Below, piece by piece: positions 1 through 7,863 of a stretch of 64,000 nt of DNA (its first letter is position 1; each line of letters starts with the position of its first letter). Origin of the DNA: Rhodeus uyekii (taxonomy: Eukaryota > Chordata > Actinopteri > Cypriniformes > Acheilognathidae); assembly GCA_037043235.1 (NCBI GenBank), contig JAWRVZ010000040.1:1986501-2050500 (forward strand), written 5' to 3'. The translations under genes were made by a program, and so were the position numbers. The notes beneath the pieces are model-generated. The model made no database searches. It was not told the DNA's origin and saw only the letters and a program-made list of their open reading frames with translations.

Positions 1-1410
1 TCTCTCTGGAGCCTTGGAAAGAAAAGAAGACACTGACAAATCTAAAATGAGAGATAAATTAGATTCAGATGTGGCTGGTGTTTTGTTATTATGATGAGGT
101 TGGCCAGTATCATATTTTCCTAGTTTGAAATAAGGCAGTCTTGTCTAGGATGGAAAGCTTAGGCAGAGGAGTCGTTTGTCATTTGTTTTCCGCCACATAA
201 TTATTTTGGGTCGCGTCGATTGAATATCTGATTCGGCTAATGAATTCAGAGGATTAATTTCACTGCAACAAGGCATCAATTGTTTCCAGTAAAGGGATGC
301 TGAGTGCAGGGATGCCGCACAATGTTTTTTGTTCAGTAAACTGATCATATGCTGTTGTGTACTAATGGTGTTTGCGGAGGGCTGCATTGATCTGCAGGCT
401 CTCTACTTTGCATTGTCCAAACGTTATCCGAGATGTCGATGAGTAATAGCAAAGTACTGTCCCCTCTCTCCACCACAACAATCTGTTGTGGCCAGGTACT
501 AATAATTCTGGATTTGCAAAGTGAGTTTTATGGGACTAGGTTCCACTGTGGGCTGCTGGTCTAAAACCTCAGCGGTTGACGGTTGTGATGTTTGTCTCGC
601 TTTCCATCACTAGCCTAGGCGAGCAGCTTCATTGGCTGTGACATAGCAGGGAGAACGAGAGAGAAAGAGAGAGAGGAAAGTTCACGACATTCGTTGTGCA
701 GCAGGGAGGTTACAGACAGCACTGTATCCATTTGAATGAATTGCAAGTAAATATCCAGGTTGCAACATGCAGTCAGAGAACCATTTCAAATAAATACTTA
801 TCTGCTTTTGGTCACCTTATGGTGAACGGGATTTCACCAAGCACAACATCCTGGAACAATAATAAATACTACAGTTTACGCATGAATTTCATCCGATCAT
901 TAGCAATGTTTTCCATGGATCTGCACATTCCCATAATAATAAAGAATGCAGTGTTTTTACCTTCTAGAAATGTATTAAAAGTATTTAAAGTTAACCATTT
1001 TTGGTCAATTTGGCAGCTTTTCATGAACCTGAATGTGCATTCGCAGACAGACAGCCCACTGGGGAATCATCCTGTGCTGGTTAGAGACCAAGATACACTC
1101 CAATACAAACCAGCGGAAGCCTGTTAGTAATGAGGAAAAGGCTTGAATTCCTTGGGCATTGGCAAAGCGATTCTACACTGAAAGAAATTAACGAAAGCGG
1201 GAAAACAACATGGCTTACTGTAACTTTTTAGATCTATGTTGGATGTTGCAGGGAGATGAGATCTGGGTTTTGAGCCGATTAAAATCAGTGGAGTATCTGC
1301 AGACTTTCCCTGTTAATTAAGGGATATCACACAAAATGAGGGGAAGCACGGTTCAAGGGGTGAGGCACCCTTTGGAGTCTTTACTCTGCTTTGATTACTG
1401 TTTACAACTG
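1..1410. other. Intergenic, no gene seen
   Basis: No coding region is supported here. A 143-codon open frame at 696-1127 has no recognisable domain and a composition like the surrounding non-coding DNA. A purine run (GAGA-type) lies near 655-680. Nothing else could be assigned. Confidence 0.5.
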
Positions 1411-1480
1411 TTAAGGCCCATTCACACCAAGGATAACTATAATGATAATGAAAAAGATATGATTTTAATAATCATTCTAA
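1411..1480. repeat. Possible MITE fragment
   Basis: A stretch beginning with GGCCCATTCACACCAAGG and followed by ATAACTATAATGATAAT resembles the end of a dispersed fish DNA-transposon family. No partner terminus was found nearby, so it would be a fragment. The assignment is from memory of the motif only. Confidence 0.3.
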
Positions 1481-2562
1481 AAAGAATAGAATAGAGAAAA
1501 GAATATAACTCAAAGAATATCAGAGTCCCGCATCACAATCATAATGGTAACTGTAACAACAATATCATTGAAGTCAGTTTCACAACAATCTTTTTTAGCT
1601 GATGAACAAAAACATTGACAGCAAATTAGAATTCATCCTGCTTTAAAGAGCTTGACCGTTTAAAGAGGGAGATGGCAAAATGTCAACGATTTTATAATAA
1701 ATAGATTTTTATTGTGTGTTGGTGTATACGCTAAAATGTGTGTCAACAGGCTTTTATTCAGGTCAAAAGGGCAGTTAATGAACATTACTGTCAATGGTAG
1801 ATTCCATATAAACATCCAAATGTAAAATACAATGAAAACTATCTGTAATGTAACTAAATGTAAAATACAATACATACTGTAATGTCTTTTTTTAACTGTA
1901 TAGTGGAAAGGGTACCCAGGACACACAAGGCATAGAAAAGTTGAATGAAACATTTAAACTAACCCTAACAATTCATATACTTTGCGCAGGAACACAATTG
2001 TTTTAGAATTCAGATACTTACTGTTATTAAATTATCATTTCATTCCACAGCAAACACCTCATTCCAAATTTGTTTATTGTGCACATTCTTCTTTGTTGAG
2101 TTCATAAAATCTTAAAGATTTAATTTTTAAATTTAAAAGAGGAAAATTTGTACTCAAGAATATTGGATCAGCACAACATTTCTTCATAGCACTCACCAAA
2201 ATTATGCCAGAAAATTGTAGGACTCATTTCACAGCCACAAGTTAACAGTTTTTTCTCACTGGTTCAGACCGACAGCCTCCACACTCTTTGCTTCTCTAAA
2301 AGACAAAAATAAAAAAAATGGTACATTACACTAGTGTATTGCATAAAGAGGTTTCACCGGACTACACAAAACTAACCAAAATGTAACTGGTGTCTCTAAA
2401 TAGGCCAAATTTGCAATGGCTGTTACAGTATATAAACTGACAGTGCAGAATAATTTTTTCATAAAAAATATTCTCCAATTAAATGTGTAAAGATTAGTTA
2501 TACAACAGTTAGTTCTGGGTCTTGACTTCGATTGACAAAGTGGCAGGCTAGATGTGCTGATA
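1481..2562. other. Intergenic, no gene seen
   Basis: AT-rich non-coding DNA up to the left end of the DIRS element. A 97-codon open frame on the minus strand at 1660-1953 is not supported by any domain or context. Confidence 0.45.
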
Positions 2563-2580
2563 GTTCCCTGTCAAGGGAAC
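2563..2580. promoter_or_regulatory. Left-end palindrome of the DIRS element
   Basis: The left tip is a palindrome with arms GTTCCCT and AGGGAAC around a 4-base centre. A matching palindrome with a 3-base centre lies near the right end (7819-7835), and another begins the second DIRS copy (29110-29126). Such inverted arms at the recombining tips are plausible tyrosine-recombinase binding sites. That role is inferred, not demonstrated. Confidence 0.55.
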
Positions 2581-2583
2581 TCG

Positions 2584-2737
2584 CACTGCGTCGAGACGCG
2601 ATTGGGAACCTTTCAGTTTATATGTCTCTTGAAGCACAATCAAACTCAGGTGCGGGAGTGTACGTCGCCGTGATGACGTCATCACGTCATGACCCGGGAG
2701 TATAAAGGCACGTCACGACCCGGAAGCGGGTTAGCTT
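2584..2737 (+). repeat. Left inverted terminal repeat of DIRS element
   Basis: The stretch pairs in inverted orientation with 7661-7814, essentially base for base over about 154 bp. It holds a full CRE palindrome TGACGTCA (2674-2681) and a TATA box TATAAAG (2701-2707). It therefore also acts as the likely promoter of the element, with the transcript starting just upstream of the gag-like frame. Confidence 0.9.
2674..2707 (+). promoter_or_regulatory. CRE plus TATA promoter of DIRS element
   Basis: TGACGTCA at 2674-2681 is followed 19 bp later by TATAAAG at 2701. The same pair occurs in mirror image in the right repeat (TATA complement near 7693), so transcription could start from both ends. 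The diverged second DIRS copy keeps TGACGTCA at 29237-29244, ahead of a CATAAAGG box near 29252. Confidence 0.6.
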
Positions 2738-2864
2738 TCAGTGTCTTCACAGCGCTCTAAGCTCAACGTGTGTGTGTATTGCAGACCTGTGTGTGATTCA
2801 GCCCAAGTCTAGTTTAAAAGAAAAGGGATTTCACTGTGTGTCTGTTGGAGTGTTTGTAGAAAAA

Positions 2865-4331
2865 ATGGCGGAGCAAGTTTTTCGGCGCTGTGTTACCCCT
2901 TGTCCCCGGTTTCTTTCGGGAAGGGATACACACGCCTTATGTGTAGCTTGCATGGGAGAGGAGCATGCACGATCAGCGCTCGAGGGCACTGATTGTGCAG
3001 ACTGTTTGCAAATGAGTTTGCGAACACTCCGATCCCGCCTGGCAGTTTTCGAGGAAACTGCCCGGGCTAGCGGCCCTCGTGGTTCCGGTCCCGCTGCGGC
3101 TGAGGCCCAGCGGCGGCTGCGATCATGGGGGTCGCAGATGGATCTATCAGAGGGGTCGGAGACGGGCTTTGCCTTTTCTCCGCCTTTACCTGGCAGATCT
3201 AGCCCCGTTAGGGAGCCGGAAGCACGCCCTGTGGCGGTTTCTTCCGACCCTGACGAGGCGATACTGCAGCTATCCAGTTCCGAGGAACTGGATGTTGTTA
3301 GTATCGACGCTGATGAGGAGGTTCCGCCAGCCCCCTCACCAGCGTCAGATGAGTTGCTGGAGGTGGTGACTCGCGCCACCGCTAGGCTGGGCCTCGAGTG
3401 GCCGGCTGAGCGGACGCATGCTCGTCCAAAGAGCAGGCTGGACGAGCGCTTTTTGCCGTCCAGAGCACCACCTCAGCGCCGGTGTCTGCCTTTCTTCCCC
3501 GACCTCCACACTGAGGTGTCGAGGTCCTGGAATAGGCCCGCCTCCCACAGGGTGCATAACAGCGAGACCGCTGTTTATGCCTCCCTAGTGGGAGCTAAAG
3601 ATCGCGGATACGGGGCAATGCCTAGAGTAGAGGAGTCCTTGGCTAATCATTTGGCTCCTCACTCACCGCAGCCCCTAAAGGCACCGGTGCTCCCCACCAA
3701 ACCTCTCAGGGTTACGTCATCGTTGGTGGGGCGAGCTTACTCATCGGCTGGTCAGGCTGCAGCATGCCTCCACACCTCTTCCATGCTGCAGGCCTACCAG
3801 GCGGAACTCCTCGCAGATCTTGACGAGGAGGGAGGTATTGGGCCAGAAGCAGTCGCAGAACTGCGGAGGGCGACGGATCTTTCTCTCCGGGCTGCTAGGG
3901 AGACGGCCGCCTCTATTGGCCGATCTATGGCAGCCCTAGTAGCTACGGAGAGACATTTGTGGCTGAATCTGACTACCCTCAGCCAAAAGGATAAGAACAT
4001 CCTCCTGGACGCCCCTCTGACGCCTCCTGGCCTCTTCGGCGATGCGGTTAAGCTAGCCGTCGAGAGGTTTCAGGAGGCTGCTAAGCAGGAGGCGGCGTTC
4101 AAAAAGATCCTTCCACGCCGCCCTCAAGGTTCGCAAGCAAGAGCGTTCCATCCTCAGCCCAGTACCTCCTCATACCGCGCTGGGCAGAAGCTGAGTGTTG
4201 CGACTCGTCAGCCCCCCCCGAAAAAGAAGGGGAGGGCTTCGGGTCAGCAACCTCAGCCTCAGCCTTCTGGCCGGCAGACCGACCTGAGGGTCGTTCTGCA
4301 GGGCAAGAAGGCTAAAAGTAAGAGGCCCTGA
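2865..4331 (+). CDS. DIRS ORF1, gag-like protein
   Basis: This is the first open frame of the DIRS element, 488 codons from ATG 2865. The frame is open back to 2772, but 2865 is preceded by AAAAA and gives a natural start (Met-Ala-Glu-Gln). The protein starts with a Cys-rich segment (Cys-Val-Thr-Pro-Cys, then Cys-Val-Ala-Cys and Cys-Ala-Asp-Cys) that could bind zinc. An acidic Ser/Glu/Asp-rich middle follows, then a helical Ala/Arg-rich region, and a very basic C-terminus with Pro-Pro-Lys-Lys-Lys-Gly and a final Gly-Lys-Lys-Ala-Lys. These are properties expected of a nucleic-acid-binding Gag. No standard retroviral Gag zinc knuckle is visible. The second DIRS copy carries a truncated homologue at about 29615-30420. 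Confidence 0.8.
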   Translation: MAEQVFRRCVTPCPRFLSGRDTHALCVACMGEEHARSALEGTDCADCLQMSLRTLRSRLAVFEETARASGPRGSGPAAAEAQRRLRSWGSQMDLSEGSETGFAFSPPLPGRSSPVREPEARPVAVSSDPDEAILQLSSSEELDVVSIDADEEVPPAPSPASDELLEVVTRATARLGLEWPAERTHARPKSRLDERFLPSRAPPQRRCLPFFPDLHTEVSRSWNRPASHRVHNSETAVYASLVGAKDRGYGAMPRVEESLANHLAPHSPQPLKAPVLPTKPLRVTSSLVGRAYSSAGQAAACLHTSSMLQAYQAELLADLDEEGGIGPEAVAELRRATDLSLRAARETAASIGRSMAALVATERHLWLNLTTLSQKDKNILLDAPLTPPGLFGDAVKLAVERFQEAAKQEAAFKKILPRRPQGSQARAFHPQPSTSSYRAGQKLSVATRQPPPKKKGRASGQQPQPQPSGRQTDLRVVLQGKKAKSKRP

Positions 4332-4395
4332 CATTCATGGTGTCAGGCCTCGCAGGGAGCCCCCCGTTGGTCCACCAGCCTGCCAACGCCCTGCG

Positions 4396-6459
4396 GTGGC
4401 CCCTGTGGATCTGGTTTCTCGAGAGAGCCAGTCCGATCAGGGACCAGGTGGTCTACCCCAGTTGTCACCCCGGCAGGGTGCACTGGGCAGATTGCCCCCT
4501 CTAAGGAGGGTCCTAGAGCATCCACTCCAGGTCCAGCGGCCTGGAGTGGAAACCCGAACAGAGACTGGTCTCGAGAGACTGGTACCCCTAGTAGAGTTCC
4601 TGGCGGCGTGGACACGTCTGCCAGGCATTTCTCAGTGGGTCCTGCGCACTATTCATGTGGGTTACACTATCCAGTTTCGGTCGAACCCTCCCAAGTTCGC
4701 GGGGGTTCTTCGGACAGAGGTAGACCCTGGGCAGGCTCGGGTTTTGGAACAAGAAGTCGAATCATTGCTGAGGAAAGAGGCCATAGAGTATGTACCTCTC
4801 TCAGCCACAGATTCGGGCTTTTACAGCCGCTACTTCATAGTTCCGAAGAAGGATGGAGGTATGCGTCCTATTCTAGACCTTCGCCTGTTGAACAAGACTG
4901 TCAGGCGCCTGAAGTTCAGAATGTTGACTTTGAAACAGATCGTATCCCAAATCAAGTCCGAGGATTGGTTTGTGACGATAGATCTCAAAGACGCATATTT
5001 CCATATCTCCATCCTTCCTCAACATCGGAAGTTTCTCAGGTTCGCCTTTGGGGGCAAGGCTTACCAATACCGAGTACTTCCATTCGGCCTAGCGCTATCC
5101 CCTCGCACCTTCACCAAATGCATGGACGCAGCGCTCGCCCCGCTGCGGTCCACTGGTATCCGTGTACTGAACTACATCGACGATTGGTTGATTTTGGCTC
5201 AGACACAAGAATTAGCGGTCCGGCATCGAGATGTCGTACTCGCGCATATGAAGGAGCTGGGGCTGAGACTCAATGCCAAGAAGAGTATCCTCTCTCCTGT
5301 GCAGAGGACAACCTTCCTAGGCGTTGTTTGGGACTCGGCGTCAATGTCTGCACGGCTATCCCCCGTGCGCATTGCCGCCGTTCTGTCCTTAGTCCAGGAT
5401 ATCAAGCTAGGCCAGCTGCTCACTGTCAAGCACTTCCAGAGAGTGCTGGGGCTCATGGCGGCAGCGTCCAGTGTTATCCCACTCGGCCTGCTCCACATGA
5501 GACCCCTGCAGTGGTGGCTGAAGACCAGAGGGTTTTCCCCGAGGGGCAACCCCTTCCGTCTGATCAAGGTGTCAAGGCGCTGCCTTCGAGCCTTGCATCC
5601 GTGGAAGCAGAACTGGTTTTTGTCCCAGAAGCTCGCACTGGGAGCTATCTGTCACCGCGTCATGCTGTCGACAGATGCGTCCCGCGCGGGCTGGGGGGCG
5701 GTCCTGAGGGACCGCTCGGCCAGGGGTCTATGGGACGGGCACCACCTCTCCTGGCATATCAACGCCTTGGAGATGATGGCTGTCCGGATGGCGCTACGGG
5801 CGTTTCTCCCCGACCTCAGAGGCCGTCATGTAGTAGTACGGACCGACAATACGTCGGTGGTCTCCTACATAAATCACCAGGGAGGTCTCCGGTCTCGTCG
5901 ACTTTCCAAGTTGGCGATCAGGATCCTCCTCTGGGCCCAGAGGGAACTGCTCTCTCTTCGAGCGGTATATATCCCGGGGGCCCAGAACCTGGGGGCAGAC
6001 TTCCTGTCGAGGCAGGGGCCGAGGCCCGGGGAATGGCGACTCCACTCTCAGGTGGTGGAGCAGATTTGGGAGAGATTCGGCCAGGCTCAAGTGGATCTGT
6101 TTGCGTCTCGAGAGACGACTCACTGCCCACTCTGGTTCTCCCTTTATCTTCCAGCGCCTCTCGGCCTGGACGCCATGAGGCAAGGGTGGCCAAATCTACC
6201 CCTGTATGCCTTTCCCCCCGTAGCTCTGCTCCCAGGGGTTCTGGAGAAGGTTCGCCGGGAGAAGGTCCGTCTCACTCTAGTTGCCCCGCGCTGGCCGGGC
6301 AGGGTGTGGTTTTCGGACCTGGTGTCCCTCCTAGACGGCACTCCGTGGGAGATTCCGGTCAGGAGGGACCTCCTGTCCCAGGCTCAGGGGAGGATTTTCC
6401 ATCCTCACCCAGAACTGTGGAAACTGTGGGTCTGGCCCCTGAGGGGGCCCAGCTCATAG
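4396..6459 (+). CDS. DIRS ORF2, reverse transcriptase / RNase H (plus putative methyltransferase-like tail)
   Basis: This is a 687-codon open frame encoding the replication enzyme that copies element RNA. RT motifs run in order: the Leu-Asp-Leu-Arg-Leu-Leu-Asn block, Thr-Ile-Asp-Leu-Lys-Asp-Ala-Tyr-Phe, Leu-Pro-Phe-Gly-Leu and the catalytic Tyr-Ile-Asp-Asp (codons 5173-5184). RNase H follows with Thr-Asp-Ala-Ser (Asp near 5674), Leu-Glu-Met-Met-Ala and Arg-Thr-Asp-Asn, then Ala-Asp-Phe-Leu-Ser. The last 150 residues contain Val-Asp-Leu-Phe-Ala-Ser and Tyr-Ala-Phe-Pro-Pro. They occupy the place where a Dam-like methyltransferase domain has been described in DIRS elements, so that assignment is by position only. 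The frame opens about 65 bases after ORF1 ends and overlaps the recombinase frame. The first Met was taken as start, and the N-terminus is uncertain. Confidence 0.92.
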   Translation: MAPVDLVSRESQSDQGPGGLPQLSPRQGALGRLPPLRRVLEHPLQVQRPGVETRTETGLERLVPLVEFLAAWTRLPGISQWVLRTIHVGYTIQFRSNPPKFAGVLRTEVDPGQARVLEQEVESLLRKEAIEYVPLSATDSGFYSRYFIVPKKDGGMRPILDLRLLNKTVRRLKFRMLTLKQIVSQIKSEDWFVTIDLKDAYFHISILPQHRKFLRFAFGGKAYQYRVLPFGLALSPRTFTKCMDAALAPLRSTGIRVLNYIDDWLILAQTQELAVRHRDVVLAHMKELGLRLNAKKSILSPVQRTTFLGVVWDSASMSARLSPVRIAAVLSLVQDIKLGQLLTVKHFQRVLGLMAAASSVIPLGLLHMRPLQWWLKTRGFSPRGNPFRLIKVSRRCLRALHPWKQNWFLSQKLALGAICHRVMLSTDASRAGWGAVLRDRSARGLWDGHHLSWHINALEMMAVRMALRAFLPDLRGRHVVVRTDNTSVVSYINHQGGLRSRRLSKLAIRILLWAQRELLSLRAVYIPGAQNLGADFLSRQGPRPGEWRLHSQVVEQIWERFGQAQVDLFASRETTHCPLWFSLYLPAPLGLDAMRQGWPNLPLYAFPPVALLPGVLEKVRREKVRLTLVAPRWPGRVWFSDLVSLLDGTPWEIPVRRDLLSQAQGRIFHPHPELWKLWVWPLRGPSS

Positions 6460-7457
6460 AGTCTGGTCTCTCAGCCGAGGTTGTAGAGACCATTCTCCAC
6501 TCCAGAGCCCCGTCCACGAGGAAACTGTACGCTCAGAAGTGGAAGATTTTCACTTCTTGGTGTTGCGAAAAGCAGCTGAACCCAGTTACCTGCCAGGTTG
6601 GCACCGTGCTGGAGTTCCTGCAAGAAAGGTTCGCAGCAGGGCTGTCCCCCTCCACACTAAAGGTTTACGTGGCTGCCATAGCTGCTTACCACGTACCTTT
6701 GAGTGGTGCCGCTTTGGGCAGGGACCCCCTCATAGTTCGTTTCCTACGTGGCACTCAGAGGCTGAGGCCTGTAGTACGTTCAAGGGTGCCTCCTTGGGAC
6801 CTGTCCCTGGTGCTCCAGGCCTTGTCCCAGGCTCCCTTCGAACCGCTGGATGAGATTTCAGACAAGCACCTTACTCTTAAAACTCTCTTTCTTCTCGCCA
6901 TTTCTTCCCTCAAGAGGATTGGTGACATGCAGGCCCTCTCCGTGGCCCCTTCATGTTTAGAGTTTGCGCCCGGCTTGGCTAAAGCTTTCCTCTATCCCAA
7001 GCCGGGTTATGTACCTAAAGTGCTGTCTAGTCCTATGCGCCATATAGTGCTACAGGCTCTCTGTCCTCCTCCATTCACTGATCATGACCAGGAGTTAAAG
7101 AACAGGGTTTGTCCAGTGCGAGCACTGGACGCCTACGTCCACAGAACTGCTACGTGGCGTAGGTCAGACCAAATCTTTGTCTGTTTTGGGGCCCCCAGGG
7201 GCTCCCCTGCTTCTAAACCTACTATGAGCAGATGGATTTCAGAGTCTATTTCTCTAGCTTATGAGCTGGCAGGACAGCAGTGTCCACTGTCTGTCCGAGC
7301 TCATTCTACTCGGAGCATGGCTGCCTCGAAAACCTTTTTCGCAGGGGCTTCCCTCGCGGACATTTGTGATGCGGCTGGCTGGTCCTCACCGCATACCTTT
7401 ATTAGGTTCTACCAGTTAGACCTAAACCCCGCCTTGGGATCATTGGCGTTATCGTAG
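6033..7457 (+). CDS. DIRS ORF3, tyrosine recombinase
   Basis: This enzyme should insert the circular cDNA by site-specific strand exchange. The recombinase-like part begins near 6450 with an N-terminal SAM-like core-binding region (Ser-Thr-Arg-Lys-Leu-Tyr, then Phe-Leu-Gln-Glu-Arg). The catalytic domain follows. The first Arg is in Leu-Lys-Arg-Ile-Gly-Asp, the His-x-x-Arg box is His-Ser-Thr-Arg (codons 7302-7313), then Gly-Trp-Ser-Ser-Pro-His, and the nucleophile Tyr is codon 7410-7412 in Phe-Tyr-Gln-Leu-Asp. All catalytic positions are present. ATG 6033 is the last in-frame Met before the domain, so it is the latest possible ATG start and overlaps ORF2 by 427 bases in another frame. The same frame stays open back to 4608. 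How it is translated (reinitiation, shift or splicing) is not visible. Confidence 0.85.
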   Translation: MATPLSGGGADLGEIRPGSSGSVCVSRDDSLPTLVLPLSSSASRPGRHEARVAKSTPVCLSPRSSAPRGSGEGSPGEGPSHSSCPALAGQGVVFGPGVPPRRHSVGDSGQEGPPVPGSGEDFPSSPRTVETVGLAPEGAQLIESGLSAEVVETILHSRAPSTRKLYAQKWKIFTSWCCEKQLNPVTCQVGTVLEFLQERFAAGLSPSTLKVYVAAIAAYHVPLSGAALGRDPLIVRFLRGTQRLRPVVRSRVPPWDLSLVLQALSQAPFEPLDEISDKHLTLKTLFLLAISSLKRIGDMQALSVAPSCLEFAPGLAKAFLYPKPGYVPKVLSSPMRHIVLQALCPPPFTDHDQELKNRVCPVRALDAYVHRTATWRRSDQIFVCFGAPRGSPASKPTMSRWISESISLAYELAGQQCPLSVRAHSTRSMAASKTFFAGASLADICDAAGWSSPHTFIRFYQLDLNPALGSLALS

Positions 7458-7512
7458 TGAGCTACGTTTCGCTTGGCATACCCCGTACGCTGAGGCGGCG
7501 TGGGTATTCCTC

Positions 7513-7614
7513 GTTCCCAATCGCGTCTCGACGCAGTGCGAGTTCCCTTGACAGGGAACGTCTCAGGTTACGTACGTAACCATAGTTCCCTAAGAGGGAA
7601 CGAGACACTGCGTC
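7513..7614. repeat. DIRS internal complementary region
   Basis: This 102-bp segment after the recombinase gene is the reverse complement of the two outer ends joined together: 7513-7559 pairs with 2563-2609, and 7557-7614 with 7806-7863. In the DIRS replication model it is the template that lets the two cDNA ends meet and close into a circle. It includes the perfect palindrome GGTTACGTACGTAACC (also in the right end). Confidence 0.9.
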
Positions 7615-7660
7615 TTGCAGCCTCAGCTCCTAGGCATGCCGGCCTGTTCAGACACTGTTC

Positions 7661-7814
7661 AAGCTAACCCGCTTCCGGGTCGTGACGTGCCTTTATACTC
7701 CCGGGTCATGACGTGATGACGTCATCACGGCGACGTACACTCCCGCACCTGAGTTTGATTGTGCTTCAAGAGACATATAAACTGAAAGGTTCCCAATCGC
7801 GTCTCGACGCAGTG
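7661..7814 (-). repeat. Right inverted terminal repeat of DIRS element
   Basis: Inverted copy of 2584-2737, with the mirrored TATA box and CRE palindrome. Beyond it the right end runs on through a GTTCCCT/AGGGAAC palindrome (7819-7835) and GGTTACGTACGTAACC to GTT at 7861-7863. The two tips of the element therefore differ. Confidence 0.9.
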
Positions 7815-7863
7815 TCTCGTTCCCTCTTAGGGAACTATGGTTACGTACGTAACCTGAGACGTT

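Larger units (their letters stand above)
2563..7863 (+). mobile_element. Full-length DIRS-type tyrosine-recombinase retrotransposon
   Basis: This 5.3 kb unit has the complete DIRS architecture. It has imperfectly mirrored outer ends, 154-bp inverted terminal repeats (2584-2737 and 7661-7814), three large open frames (gag-like, RT/RNase H, tyrosine recombinase) and an internal complementary region at 7513-7614. The first 47 bp of that region are the reverse complement of the left end (2563-2609). Its last 58 bp (7557-7614) are the reverse complement of the right end (7806-7863). The two halves overlap by the trinucleotide AAC/GTT, and GTT also sits at both element ends. No target-site duplication flanks the unit, as expected when a tyrosine recombinase rather than an integrase inserts a circular cDNA. 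All three frames are open, so the copy looks young and possibly competent. Confidence 0.93.

Noticed and set aside
696..1127. 143-codon open frame
   Set aside because: No domain, no splice or promoter context, and the composition of surrounding non-coding DNA.
2831..3379. 182-codon minus-strand open frame inside the DIRS gag region
   Set aside because: Shadow of the gag-like frame. It has no domain, and the plus-strand frame has a homologue in the second copy.
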